Counted from the first letter of the stretch, positions 47,256-59,455 are shown. The stretch is DNA of 64,000 bases from Lateolabrax maculatus (GCA_031216445.1 CM062219.1:16343001-16407000); one strand, 5' to 3'. The notes: generated by a model from the letters alone, not told the origin. Made by a program: numbers and translations.

Positions 47256-47550
47256 CGTGTCTTTACACTTTGCTACTTAGTACTACTGCCATACTTGTAC
47301 TATACAAACTGATACTGTCCGTACAAATCTACCGCTTTTTATTCTTCTATGTTTATACATATATTTATATTTATGTGCTTAGATTCTAATTCAATTTTGT
47401 TCCACTTGATTTGTCTTTATACATAGTTTTTCGTTATATATTTGTGAAAACACTGTTGGAGAGAGCCTGAGATTTAAGAATTGCATTGCCAACGACTGCT
47501 TTATTGTAACTGCTGCGTACATGACAGTGACAAACTTGAAACCTCTTTTG
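46850..47550 (+). mobile_element. Non-LTR retrotransposon, ORF2 C-terminus and 3' UTR
   Basis: Encodes RMKKLNVDSRILCNFYSCTT (from about 46868), then, after a frameshift, NCTALNCKTLQRVMKTAQHI and DLYTQRCRKKANRILKDS. After a stop it gives IRSRTTRLRDSFNLQAIRLL, ending near 47195. These match the conserved tail of a fish LINE ORF2 (LRRLKxFGVxxxILxNFYxCxIES, ALxRKALQRVVRTAQxITG, RRCxRKAxRILKDxSHPSH, RSRTxRLRxSFxPQAIRLLN). The following sequence, including 'AAGAATTGCATTGCCAACGACTGC' and ACATGACAGTGACAAACTTG (47519-47538), resembles its 3' UTR ending in a degenerate ACAATAAA...CTTGAA tail. A TG repeat has expanded inside the UTR. It is dead, and its clade is uncertain. Confidence 0.8.
47232..47260. 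repeat. (TG)n microsatellite inside LINE 3' UTR
   Basis: About 12 TG units, then GCGTGT. Confidence 0.95.
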
Positions 47551-49299
47551 GTCACCTGTGGAGAGATTTCCAAACCATGTAATGAACAAAAAGTAATAGC
47601 TGAATCTACCAGGGGGGTGGCAAGTATCTCAAGCTTCTCATAAACCCAAAAACTATTTGAGCTTTTTTTCAGATTACAGTGGTGTTATCACAAAATGTCA
47701 ATTGATTATGGTACCTGGTTTTTTATTACTTTTAACCTCTCAAGTGACCTGTCCTCTGATTACAGTCTCAGTGGGAGTACTCCTTCTAAAATCAGCACAT
47801 GCATCTTTAGTTTTTCATGACATTAAGTTGTAAGAATCAATATATTAAAAACAGATTAATATAAATAAACATAACTTACTGCAAATAGAAAAAAAATTAT
47901 TTAAAGACCTTCTGTATTGATATTCATCAAGCTCCACAAATTACACATTTATATTTACATCAGATTGCTCTTTCACCGTGACTGATCAACTGATCAATAA
48001 TGTTTTAGTCTTCAGCCTATATCACAAGGCATCAAATCGCAGTAGCAGAGATTTGCTTTAAAACCGTAGACATGTATAAATAAAATTGTTTGGGTCTCAG
48101 TAAAATCAAACTGCCTGAGGCCTGTAAGCTTGAACTCTTTCTGCTTCTATCTATGCTGACATCCCTGCCTGCAGTAAATAATATGAAATTTAAATGATGA
48201 ACAAGTGAATGCCGAGGCAAATTGTGGATGGAAAATATACAATGAGCCATTCACTTGGGCAGTTAGTCCCCTCTTAAAACATATTTTCATTTGAATGTTT
48301 TTCCTAAATGTCCTTATTGTCTTAAACAAAATATAACTTTTATGGAAAGGTGGCTGAATGCATGAACTACCTCCAGCCCCACCTGCCCCTTTCTCCACTT
48401 GGGTAACTAAGCAGGTGTTCCTGAGTTGTGCATGGGAGAGAAAAAATGGGGTTGCCCTGTCCTCGACCCGGCGCTGTGAATGATGGATGCTTTAACAGAG
48501 AGGGCAAAGGTCAATGCTGAAGCAGGTCACAGAAGAGGATCAAAGTGGTTCTAGTTAACTACACAGGTTTGCTATTCATCATTTTACTCTCTTCAACTCA
48601 CTCTCTCCAAGTGAAATATGAGGACATTCCTGGATAGATTTCTCTCTCCCTAACTTCCGCTCTCCCTCAATCTTTCTCTCACGCTCACACACACAACCCC
48701 AGGTGGCTGAGGTATATTATGGGTATTGTATTTCTTCTGTCGCGTTACACCCCACCTCTCCCGGTCCCTGTCCCCTGCTTTATATTTTGTTTTAATTATT
48801 GCGAGCAGTGCAGCCGTTCCAGATGGCTCTCTATAATATTTTGTATAGTGTTGATTTGTTGTGGAAAAAAGGTTTGGACCAAATTCAGACAGCTTCTCTA
48901 ACATAAAGAGATGAAGTCCAATGCATCTTTCAACCAAAAAGGAGTGGTTTTGTTAGGGACATCTCTGTGCTGTCACAGTAGTTATCTTCATGAGGACATT
49001 TCTTAACTATGTCGTTTTTATAAGAAAACGAAAAAAGAAAAAGAAAAAATATTGTGAATCTTGCATAAGGATAATAACAGAACAGCAGCACCCTCAATCA
49101 AATTAATGAATTAACCAATCTATCCCTGTATTCCATTGAACAATATGTTGAAATATATAATGAAAATCTTCATTGCCATTTTTGTCATCAATGATTAATG
49201 AATGCTAAAAAGTAAAAAATAAAAACATTATTTTTTAAATCAGATTTTCCCATACATCTAAGAAATGCTACAAGACTCCCTCTGTCCCAATTTGTTACC
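47551..49299. other. Intergenic DNA, no gene seen
   Basis: No gene or family recognised. Frames at 48032-48398 and 48650-48937 are short and overlapping. A C/T-rich stretch lies at 48630-48700. Confidence 0.5.
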
Positions 49300-49405
49300 C
49301 AGCAATGTTAAATATCCTGGGTGTCATGTTTTTTTTACATCAACCTCAGTCTGGATAAACATGTCACAACAGTCTTTAGAGGAATTGGGAAGTAGAGAGC
49401 AGTGT
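49300..49405 (+). mobile_element. Weak LINE reverse-transcriptase fragment
   Basis: One frame gives VKYPGC/LGVMFF-like text (in two frames) followed by LSLDKHVTTVFRGIG, resembling the NLGVxFDxxLSFxxHVxxVVRxxF motif near the end of the reverse transcriptase in L2/CR1-type elements. It ends at a stop at about 49395, and the rest is unrecognisable. An adenine-rich stretch with G interruptions follows at 49479-49504. Confidence 0.35.
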
Positions 49406-51420
49406 GCAGGTATGTTCTCCGTCTTTTACAACAGTTGAGCAACCTCATGTTCAGGAAAACTTTTAATGAAGTAGGTGAAAAAAAAAACGAAGAAAAAAAA
49501 AAGAAGAGAGAACTGGTGTGCATGCAGCCAGAGTTAGAGTTTGCACACCCAGATCAATCAGGATGTTCCTTTTTATTAATTTTTTTTATAGAAAAAATCT
49601 TACGCAAGTTCTTATGTAGGTTAGGTCATATTACCAGTACATTAGAAGTTTAAATGCCAATTCTATAATGTAATAAACCCATATATCCCATCTACTGTGC
49701 AATGTGGGCCTGCACATTACATATAATCACAGCATGTAAGCATGTCTAATATATAATCATTTGTAAAAACAATTGAAATTGCATCAGTACAGACAGACAC
49801 ACACTGAGAACTCTGCTCAGGATTGTTGAGCGAATATTAATGAATACCACACAAGGAGTAAGCTGCACATATTTCTTTCTGGCTGTAAAACATCAGCGGT
49901 CGATACTGTCCAATCGTTGAAAAAGAGGAGTTTAGGTTGTCCTCTCATTACCGCAACAGATTCAGTTGTACAATAGCCTTAGCTGTTAATAGCCTTAATT
50001 GTGAGTGTTCTCCTATTGTTGAGGGGGAGGACAGCTTTATGGTACAGTACGCGTGTTATATTATGTGTCAATGTCTTTGTGGGTGACCATAGACACACAG
50101 AATACATCGTTCTGTATTCAGAATTGTTGTCAGCACTCTTCAAACCAGATTAAATATACTTTATATGTGGTGAAGTCAGTATATTTTAACTTTAAAATCA
50201 GGTCCTGAAACCTGCGACCTACATATGACTGTATCATGAAGCTCAAATCCTAATTCATATCAGCATTGCCATGTCAGTGAGCAATGAGGACTGTGGGATG
50301 GATGTGACATCCCTTGTCATTCTTACACTTTGCAGACATGTCTTTCTGACATAGCTGTCAGGTCAGATTGGTATATGGGTTATATTCTTGGACAAATATT
50401 ACCAACTACCAAATCAACTTTGATATAAACATAGATTTGGAATTTGATATGAATGCCACGTGGTGTGAAACTCCAAAACTGAAAAATGATTGATTGTGTA
50501 GTAATTCATTTTTCAGACAGTGAATAGAAAACAAAAATATTAGGCTACATATAGCTATTGAAAAAAGGAATTATAGTGTCTTACAGTGGTGCCAGGCAAT
50601 AAACACCAGAGAGGGACAGTGTGTGACAGCATGTGTCACGGCTGCACACTTTGCTTGTACAACTGCTCTTGATGTTCCATCTCTCTTGAGATTTACACAC
50701 TCCAGCTCCACTCTTAATGAGAGCGCTAATCATCCAATGCACTGGACCAGTCAGACAATACTTTATCTATCCATGGGGTACAGACGTGAAAATAATGATT
50801 CATTAACTCAGGTGAAGAGGGTTATGTGATTAAATCAATATTGTCATTCAGGCACCCTCAATCTGAACCCTCTATTTAATAGCATGAGGTTCCATTTCTT
50901 GTGTTTGTTCTCATCATTGTCATTGAAGATTATTATTGACATGTCAAACAGAGTTACCTTTCATAGTGTCTTGTATTCACAATCTCCATAAATCATTAAC
51001 CAAAACCTGATTATTATCCTTTTAAATTGCTTGAGAAAACCGTTAACTGTAGGTTGAAAACTGTGCTGATTACCATGGAGTCACTTTCCATTTTCAAGTC
51101 TTTAAACTACTGTAGAGAAGTAGTTGCCATTGGCAACATGCATAACTAAGCCCTTTTCAGACATTGAGTCAGTAACATGGCTGGCTTCATAAGTCCCCAT
51201 TCACAATTCTGACATCATACAGTATCTAACCAATGACCTTTCTGCCCACCACTCAAAAAGTTTACCTGTCAATTTGGAAATCTATGTGCTTAATGAAGGA
51301 ATAACATTTAGATAATTTAGACATCAAATTTAAAGAATGTTGTCATCCAATATTAAATATTCAGCGCAAAAGACATTGCATGCATGGTAAATGCAGGTTT
51401 CTTCATATTTGGAAAATGAC
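49406..51420. other. Intergenic DNA, no gene seen
   Basis: AT-rich, no family or gene recognised. Confidence 0.5.
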
Positions 51421-51930
51421 GCTGTCACGGCTTGTCGAGTAGGGGTAACATGAATACAGGAGAAGGAACTGATGCAGATGACTGAGGCTGAGCAGATGCA
51501 GTGCAATGCCTTAATGGCAAAAAGGTGCAAAGGCTTAGAGATCATGACGCAGGCAAGGGAAGGCACCTGGAAGGCAGTCCAACACAGGCAAACAAACCCA
51601 AGGGGACAGGCAGAAAATTCACAGTCCAAAAAACATATAAGTTCAAACAGGCAGGTAACAGGTTTTTCAGGTGTCAGGTCACAGAACAGAAAACAAAGTC
51701 TAGAATGCAAGCACATGCACACATGATAACATTAACGATTGGGCAAGGAATGAGTGGGAAAGGGCCGGTGAAGTACTGCAGAGCTGATGAGGGAAACTGG
51801 AAACAGGAGAGAGTGGGCAGAGTTGGCCTTGTAACTGAAGGGCTGATGAGAAGGGAAAACAGATGTGTAGAAAGGCGGAGCAGTCAGGGGCTGAGGAAAG
51901 GAGGGGAAGTCTGAGAAAGTAACTAGTGTT
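51421..51930 (+). repeat. Teleost interspersed repeat, purine-rich type, second copy
   Basis: Begins near CTGTCACGGCTTGTCG (51422-51437) and carries ACGCAGGCAAGGGAAGGCAC (51547-51566), AGGCAAACAAACCCAAGGGG (51586-51605), 'AGTCCAAAAAACA' and, in the second half, GAGGGAAACTGGAAACAGGA (51789-51808) and 'GGAGCAGTCAGGGGCTGAGG'. This layout (GTCACGGCT head, AGGCAGGCAAACAAACCC body, AACAGGAGAGAG section) is a widespread fish non-autonomous element. It belongs to the same kind as 2.05-2.48 kb. Overlapping 84- to 137-codon frames on both strands come from its purine-rich composition and are not genes. Confidence 0.65.
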
Positions 51931-51954
51931 GATACAGTAACGGTTGGGCGTGTA

Positions 51955-51969
51955 TGTGTGTGTGTGTGT
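51955..51969. repeat. Short (TG)n run
   Basis: About seven TG units. Confidence 0.85.
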
Positions 51970-52044
51970 ATCTTTTTGATTGATGGTTACTGGTTAGAAA
52001 TTGGTAAAGTTCGACTGTCAATCAAAACAAATATGATTCTACAA

Positions 52045-52415
52045 AAATATTTCACCAACTGTTAGATGATTTTTGTACAGACATTCACGGTGCCCAGAGG
52101 ATGAATCCTACCGACTATAGTGATCCCAACTTTTCATCTAGTGCCATCATCGGGTAAAAAAAGTGTCCAGTGTCCAGTGCAAAATGATGCCATTCCCATC
52201 AGCCTCATCTGTGTTTTGTAAAGTGCTAATAAGCAAATGTTTACATGCTTACATACTACACTAAGGTGGTGAACATGCCAAATATTATATTTACTAAACA
52301 TCATCGTGTTAGTATTGTCATTGTGAGCAGGTTAGCATGCTGCCATGGGCATGTAGCTCAAAGCAATGTTGTACACCCTCACAGAGCCACAGTGTGGCTG
52401 TAAACTTTTAGTGTT
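52045..52415 (-). repeat. Teleost repeat A, minus orientation
   Basis: TTTGTACAGACATTCACGGT (52073-52092), CAGAGGATGAATCCTACCGA (52096-52115), CTTTTCATCTAGTGCCATCA (52131-52150), CCATTCCCATCAGCCTCATC (52190-52209) and the run of GTTAGCATG-like words at 52330-52342 are the reverse complement of the family in order. A short local duplication, 'GTGTCCA' repeated, occurs at 52163-52178. Noncoding. Confidence 0.8.
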
Positions 52416-52427
52416 GTCTTTCCAGTT

Positions 52428-52459
52428 TGAATGAATGAATGAATGAATGAATGAATGAA
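52428..52459. repeat. (TGAA)8 microsatellite
   Basis: Eight TGAA/GAAT units followed by an A run, immediately right of the repeat A copy. Confidence 0.95.
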
Positions 52460-53699
52460 AAAAAATTCCGTAGACTGATCTGAAATGAACAAAGCTCCCT
52501 GATAACTTAAAATAGCCTCATTGAAGTTATTATTATACATATTATTTTCTTAGGAATTATATTCAAATGATACATTTATTACAGTTCAGAGGATGGAACA
52601 AGTTGGCATTTCATATCTCTCCCTGCATATTTAAGCTTGTCTGTGTAGTCTTTACATCACTGAGATGGTATTTAAATCAGACACAAGCTGTGTTGGAAGT
52701 GTTACAGAAATGTTACTACATCAGACCTAGTAAAATTGCCATGATGACTCTTACAGAACAGTTACTTGAAAGCAAACATGAGACTAACTTAAATTTCCAG
52801 CACATTTATATAATATAGTCGATGTCTTTTCAAACATGGCTATGCCATAGAATGCATCATGAAACTTTCATGCCATTTAGAAACATAAAAACAGGGAAAG
52901 ATGGCAGCCCTCGGGACAGCTGCATGGATGAGTGACAAATTTTATGAAGATGTATATGTGAGACTGTGGCTCCCTGCGGTGGAATAACTTAGTGACTCAA
53001 CGTGAAGCCGTCAGCGAATGACACAACGACGAGGACACAGGAGGGACCCAGTCCACTCCATCACACCTTACAGAAGCAAACAGTCCTGACAGAAGCTTCT
53101 CATGGCTGCTTCAGCGGGCTTTGAGGGATATTTGTCCTGGCGAAGAAGGATACTCGTGCGAAAAAAAAAAAAGGCGCCAGATATAAAATGCCTCCAGCGG
53201 CGTTTGAAGACAGCGTAACTGATCAAGACCCACCCGCCTTTGAAATTAAACACTACCTTTATAAACACAGGGAGGCTTAAGTGTATGCGATAGACATCTG
53301 TATCCACTTCCTTTCTAACGTCACACGCTCCTCAAGCCAAGGAACTAATCAAAGTGAACAGCACTGACTCTGGTATCAAGGGTTTTTTTTAATGTGGTAG
53401 TGTTTGGACCTGTGAATATGCATTCGATAAAGAGAGAGACTTCAATGAGGGAAATTCATCACTTTGACTGGCTATGCCCTTGGCCCTTGATGTCTCAGGT
53501 ACATGGAAGATTGTGCATGTGTGCAAGAAGTGTGGCTCTGTCAGTCCTACTGCCACTCTCCCTGAGCATCTGTTTAACTGAATGAGGTTTTGCAATTCAA
53601 ATACAATAGGTGTTTTTTTATTATCTCAACAGACCAATTCTATGAGACTTTTGAAACGCTTAAGCGAGGAAAAAAAATAGGCCTGGACTAAAACAAAAA
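52460..53699. other. Intergenic DNA, no gene seen
   Basis: The part at 52960-53340 is GC-richer, with scattered CpG and a 12-base A run near 53161-53172, but no gene or repeat family was recognised. Confidence 0.45.
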
Positions 53700-53915
53700 T
53701 TAACATAATACTTTATTGATCCCTGTTGGGTAATTGTCTTTCTGCTTCCTCCTCCACAAGCCACTAAGAGGTAAGAATCAGCAGCAGAGCAGAGCTTCTG
53801 CAGCTGCTGAGGATTCAGTATCCTGATCAAGGACACCTGGATGGTTTCTGAAGGGAGGATTTCTTTTTTTTTCTAGGCCCAGACTCTCCTTACTCACTGC
53901 ACCATCCTGCTGTCC
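53700..53915 (+). repeat. Retroposon-tail-like teleost repeat
   Basis: Starts ATAATACTTTATTGATCCCT (53705-53724), the reverse complement of a frequent LINE/SINE 3' end. It continues with AGCTTCTGCAGCTGCTGAGG (53794-53813), CTGATCAAGGACACCTGGAT (53822-53841) and CACTGCACCATCCTGCTGTC (53897-53916), a combination common in fish. It is probably an inverted retroposon copy; family not resolved. Confidence 0.55.
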
Positions 53916-53916
53916 G

Positions 53917-54357
53917 CATCTGTGGGTGTGTTAGTTTACTATTATGTGCTGCGAAAGTTTTCACCTTTCAAAAGTCCCTGGACACTGGGTGCCGCTCGAG
54001 ACACAGCTGAATAGGTGCACTGACGCTTGGCTCTGTAAAGGGCAACCTTTAAGGATCAGCAGACGTAGCATTTGTCACCACACTCACTATGCATTACAAT
54101 GTCTCTTACAGAGGAGTGAGTGTCAAAATCATGATTCTACATGCAGTGGTATGTTTTGGAGTAATCAACGTTGTTCACTCTACCTACAGTAAGTGGTGAC
54201 ATACTGCATAGAGGAATTATAAAGCGTTGAGACCCCTTTACTTACATTTTACAGACTTCATTTTCAGTCTACGCATACAGTAATAGTGAGAAGCAAAAGC
54301 ACATGCATACAAGAGTCGGTATACACATTCACAATCCCCTAAGGGTGAATTTTAACA
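53917..54357. other. Intergenic DNA, no gene seen
   Basis: The 82-codon frame at 53944-54192 has scattered cysteines but no zinc-finger spacing. Nothing recognised. Confidence 0.5.
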
Positions 54358-54565
54358 ACTTTGCTCACCCCTTCACTTTTCATGTATCACCATCATCAGG
54401 TCGCCTGCAGAGCTAATGAGAATCTCTGTGTGCACTTCTAACTTGCAAAATGAAGCACATTATCACCCTAAATTAAGATAAACACCTGCTAAATATCAGC
54501 ATAATAGCATTGTTAGAATTCAGCTCAAAGCACAGCTGCACAGCCTCACAGAGACTTGGTCTTAT
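54358..54565 (-). repeat. Teleost repeat A, partial, minus orientation
   Basis: ACTTTTCATGTATCACCATC (54375-54394), 'CATCAGGTCGCC', ACACCTGCTAAATATCAGCA (54482-54501), CAGCTCAAAGCACAGCTGCA (54521-54540) and CAGCCTCACAGAG follow the reverse complement of the family's 5' half. Confidence 0.75.
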
Positions 54566-57411
54566 TTCTAATATTTTATTAAACAATTAAAACACCACCA
54601 GTGAGGTTTCCAGTACAAATAAACATGTTTGAATGTGTAATTATTTAAATTCTAATGCAGTAATCTTCCTTTTTTTCCCCCTTTAATGATTCTAACACCC
54701 AATTCTTGAAATAATAGTGATACACTAGCAGATATTTTCATTTATTCTATGAAAAGACTTTTAGATCTCAATAACAGAACATATTCGATCAGATGGAGAA
54801 AATATGGAAACATTTCATTCATATTTGAGTTTACAAGCTTTGCTGTTAAACTCCACATTGGGCTAGGATGTATTCTGCTTAGTTTGATCAATCTCGGCAC
54901 TGAATCTGAGTAGATTTGTGGTATCTTCATTTGATTATGTACTGCACTTATGCACATCAGCTTCCTTGGTACATACAAATAAGGGAAAGTAAAGCTTGCG
55001 CACATTCTTACCAATAAATGTAGTCAGGCAACTTGTCATTAACTGAAAGCAGCGTCAGAGTCTCTCTGCAGAGATTGCAGAACATTACAGAAGGACAGCC
55101 CTCTCTGCAGCACTCCATCCATCATGCCCTTATGGTACAGTGGCTAGACGGAGTCCGCTGTTGAATAAATGGCATATGACAGCTCGCCTGGAGTTTGCCA
55201 AATGGCACCTAAAGGACTCCCAACAGCATGAGGAATAAACATTCTCTGATCTTCTGAGACAAAAAATAAATTATCTGGCCTGAATGCCAAGCACTTCATC
55301 TGGCAAAAAAATCAGGTAGCACCTATCGCATACTTAATGTTACCCCTTTGGTGGAGACTTATAGTGACAGCAACATGCTCGAGGGTTGAAAGAGCACTCA
55401 TGACTGTGGGAATGATGAACAGAGTAGGAGATGCTTGAAACTGCCTCTTCAACAAACCAAGACAACTGTGTGGCTTTGGAATGAGTCTCTAAACGTCCTT
55501 GAGTTCCAGCAAAAGACTGAAACCTGTGAGACCTATCATTCTGTTTATGGACGAGCCCCTTCAAACTGAAGTCAAAGGGGATTTTGAAGAAATCTGAAGC
55601 CAAGTAACAAGCTTATATAACGTGTGGAATGTTTTTATAATAACAGTAATAGTAGTTCATGTTTGTTCAAATGTGTTAGTTGTAGTTGAGTGATCGTATA
55701 AATGTATTCATGGGCTCACATGTGATTGTCCGATGAATTTTCAGGGTGGCATCACATAATTCATTCATCATAATTGGTACCAAACAGTCATTTGTTCATT
55801 TTTGCCCAGCACTAGTCATGATAAGAAAATCTGGCCTGGCACCATCGTCTTTATTTTAATCTTTCAGCTTGTCCTCATTTTCTCGGTTTGCTTCAGTAAT
55901 ATTATACAGATTCCTCCACATGCAGCGGTACACTACACTCATTTGGAACAAGTTGGGAATCAAGACGTGTTTTCTCAAGGCATTAACTAGTGAATGCATA
56001 ATACAGTCTTGTTTTAATAAATCCCATCGAGCAAGTGGCTTTCTGCACAACACTTCACACCTGACACGTCTTTATACGAATAACTTTGCCTAAAATTAGA
56101 AATATCAGTTCCATCCACACTGTGTGTCGAAGCAATTTTGCAGCTGGTTAGCATCCAGGAATATTTCAAAAACAAAAGCATTAGGAACTACACAATCATT
56201 TAGCTGATACAGGCTACAGTTATTTCAGTAAATGAAAGGGAATATTCCCCTGCTCTGTCTTAATTAGTTCAGAGGTGGAACAAACAAAACTGCGCGCTGT
56301 GCAAATGTGCAATGATAGCATTTACTAAATTAAACACCATATTCTTGACGGTGCTTACTCGGGTTGACATTTCCCTCATGGGTGCATGCAGTGTAGTATA
56401 AATACTCAAACAAGATACAGAATCAGCTATCAGTGAAATTACAACATAGATTTGATTCATGCGGCTCAGTGATGGTTTCTTCCAGGACATCTTGAGAGAT
56501 TTAGGCCATCCCTCTTATTATTACCATTTAGTATATACTCTTAACCTGCTATTTAATATATTTAGATTTGATTATGAGAGCAAGGAAGGAACTGTGTGTG
56601 AAAAATTCCTTTAATGAAAAAGAAAATGCTACCCTACCAATGTTCACATATTAACAAGGAGGTAAATAATGGGGTGGGTTATCTGTTCCAGTTTTGGGAC
56701 GGTGCAGTATTTTCCTCCGGATGCAGCAGGTTGTTTTCTATTCTGCTCTGAGCTGATTCAATGTTAATTGGCTGAAAATGGCCTCCAGAATGTCGGTGTG
56801 TGTGCAGTTCATTAAGCTGCATAGATAAGCTCATCATAATTTTCACACTGAACGGGGTCCTTTTTGTGTTTCTTCATTTATATTATAGGCTCATAGTGGA
56901 TGATACCACCTCAGCTCATTTGGTTGAAAACAAAACATACAATCATGACAATAACAGCAGCCCTTAGCTTAGGCTTATCAGATTGGTGAACAACTCATTA
57001 TACAAATGTGAACCCCATCCTGCGCCATGAATGGCCAAATGCCCTGCACTGCTTCACACCAGCAGCCTGGAAAAAAGGCAGGGCCCCTCCAAATATCAAT
57101 TAAAGGACATCTCATTCGTCCTCCTCCCACCTCCTCCACTGTGGACATGACTATTAGCTGTGAGGTGATTAAAAGTGGCACAGACATATGAAAAACTTAC
57201 TAATGACTCCATAAACCTTTCATTCTGGGACTATCAGCTGCTCACCCAAGTGGAAGGAGCTCATTGTGCCGTACTGTGAGCTCAAGAGCTGGTGAGACGG
57301 TCATACCGCTGCCCAGGAGACAGGGAGAGGATTATTAGTTGTATGCTGAGCTATTCAAAACAGTAATGGAGAGCTGTGAGGATGAAACTAAATCCCATTG
57401 CCTTTAAGCTG
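54566..57411. other. Intergenic DNA, no gene seen
   Basis: No gene or repeat family recognised. The interval 56880-57190 is non-repetitive and has ordered GC/AT words (for example AATATCAATTAAAGGACATC at 57091-57110) that look like a conserved noncoding element. This is inference only. Short frames at 54742-56490 lack domains. Confidence 0.45.
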
Positions 57412-57456
57412 TTTTGTTATTTTACTTTAACTGGTAGTTAAAGTAAAATAACAAAA
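57412..57456. other. Perfect 21-bp inverted repeat, 3-base loop
   Basis: Arms 57412-57432 and 57436-57456 are exact reverse complements with loop GGT. The stem is AT-rich and low in G/C. It has no recognisable transposon ends beyond the arms. It could extrude as a cruciform or form an RNA hairpin if transcribed, or be a recent replication template-switch product. Confidence 0.9.
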
Positions 57457-58105
57457 TACACATCAATGTTAACTGGAATTGTAAATAATTGTAAATGAGC
57501 CAGGTCAAATAAAATGTGACCTATATCTTTACCACTCTAATAATGCACCTTGTCTTTTCTATGTCTTGAGGAGACATATGCTTCCCATTAGGGTGCTATT
57601 GTTTGCGAAAAAAAAAGTGTGTCTGGTGCTGATTTTTTGAGAAATATATTTTACATGGGCAACAACAAAAATGTGAAAGAAATGCATTGACAATATTGTG
57701 TGAGATATTAGAAATTCAACATTGGTTTGTATAATAAAATACCAGTAAATACTAAATGCATGGGTTACATTTTCAATTTGAATATATCTACAAGCATTCG
57801 CATAGTCTCTTATTTTTAATGTACACTCACTTTTTAAGTTTTATGGGTTATGTTAATCCACCTAAAACACTTTTAGGAATCAGGAAAAGATTGTGGTTTA
57901 AAATTCCAAAAGTAGATACTTAAAACAGGATTTGAAGACTAATCTCTGGTGTCAAAGTCATGTGCGTTTGAGCCTTTTCATAGAGATATCAAGTCAGACT
58001 ACTTCCTGCTTTGGAATAAAATGTTGCCAGTGCCTGTTTTGTAGGTGCCATTATACTACATAACATGCAAGCAACAAGTGCAAATAGACTTTACATACAG
58101 TAAAT
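57457..58105. other. AT-rich intergenic DNA, no gene seen
   Basis: No gene or repeat recognised. Confidence 0.55.
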
Positions 58106-58245
58106 GTAATTTGCAGTGGTGGAACTTAAGTACAATACTTGATTAAATGTACTTAAGTACAAATTTGAGGAACTTCACTGGAGTCTTTTCATGCCACTTT
58201 ATACTTTTGACTTCACTACATTTATGTGACAGTTTTAGTTCAGCC
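58106..58245 (+). repeat. Teleost repeat B, 5' end only
   Basis: GCAGTGGTGGAACTTAAGTA (58113-58132), TGTACTTAAGTACAAATTTG (58148-58167), GCCACTTTATACTTTTGACT (58193-58212) and CACTACATTTATGTGACAGT (58214-58233) match the start of the family. Sequence leaves the consensus at about 58243. The matching 3' end lies 2.6 kb away at 60.83-60.89 kb in the same orientation. Confidence 0.75.
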
Positions 58246-59099
58246 ATGAGAGAGCGTGAGGTCCGACGACCAGGTCTGGTGACCAAGGGGAGTGTGCATG
58301 TAGTCTGGCGAACAAAGGGAAGCACTGGGGTCACACACAGCAGGGATGGAGCAGGAGAGACATGACAGGGTGCGAGCATGAAAGACAGGCATGAGTATAG
58401 TGTGGAGACATGTTCAGTTGTGGCAACAATAAGAGAGACACCACCACCAGTTATATGTATAGTGACCCATAATCAGGACTTCAGAGACATTTGAACAGCG
58501 TTGATGTCAGGGGGAATGTAGGAGGTGTAGGCAGAAGATGACCATCGCCCAGGTTGATGTAGGAAACTAGATGAGATGCCTTGGTTGCCAGCCGATGGCG
58601 CCTCTCCTAAATGCTCTGAATGGTGCTGAAGTGATAGGTTGCTTTTGATGAGGACTTTCCGTAATGATACGATGACACAGTGTAGCAATTGGCAGACTGC
58701 CTCGAAATTAGGTGATTACCAGCAACGTAATATGCCACCTTCTGCATGACTGAATACTAAATAAGGGTACCTATGAATCCTTCCATGACCAAAGCATGTA
58801 ATATTATGATGATCTGGATAAATTAATATTACCAGATACATGAATGTCAGCTATGACTGGAATTGGCAGGAAAATAAATCAGAAGGGGACAAAGAGTGGC
58901 AGAGACCGTGAACCTAAAACACCAGCCACGTGTATGCATTACGAATCAGAAAATTTGTGCGCGTACACAGGGCAAGCACCTTTACATTGGATGGCATCCG
59001 TGAGAACTTTTGTCAGTAATGACTTGGACTGCTTGAATGAAGACCATGACTAACTTGATGACCTTGACTGGTTAAACTGATGGAGCTCCAAGCGTGTCT
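58246..59099. other. Unassigned block left of the minisatellite
   Basis: GC-richer than the surroundings at 58250-58600, no domain in any frame. A segment at 58944-58982 (AATCAGAAAATTTG, then GGGCAAGCACCTT) is repeated with changes at 59324-59368 inside the minisatellite, showing local duplication. Confidence 0.5.
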
Positions 59100-59455
59100 T
59101 GACTACCTGTAGCAATGTGTAATGCAGTGAAAAAGTTTAGCAGATGCGTTAGAATGTCGTATTTGCAGAATGCGATAAAAAGTGGCAATGCTGAATGCAC
59201 GAAATGAGCAATAAGCACAATGTAATGAAATGTAGCAATTGAACGATGCAATGAAATTTAGCAATAAGCAGAATATATTGAAATGTACGTTTTGCAGATA
59301 TGCGATAAAATGTAGCAATTGCAAAATCTGAAAATTTTTGCATGCCTCATTGACAGAGCAAGCACCTTCGTGTTTAGACGCTTGCAGAATGCATTAAGTG
59401 TAGTAATAGCAGAATACATAAAATGTTGCAATAAGCCGAATGCATGTAGATGAGG
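59100..59455. repeat. Degenerate minisatellite, unit about 23-27 bp
   Basis: About a dozen imperfect head-to-tail units with core GCAGAATGCAATGAAATGTA and a GCAAT spacer. Clear unit starts lie near 59165, 59208, 59235, 59262, 59294, 59322, 59382, 59408 and 59428. One interruption (59341-59380) holds a second copy of a flanking segment from 58944-58982. Short open frames on the minus strand (59103-59343) repeat a Phe/Ile/Ala/Thr pattern because of this periodicity and are not genes. Confidence 0.8.

Noticed and set aside
51472..51914. Overlapping 84- to 137-codon frames that look basic and polar
   Set aside because: They lie wholly inside a purine-rich interspersed repeat, are open in several frames, and match no protein.
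59103..59343. Minus-strand frames with an internally repeated peptide
   Set aside because: The periodic peptide reflects the underlying minisatellite, not a repeat protein.
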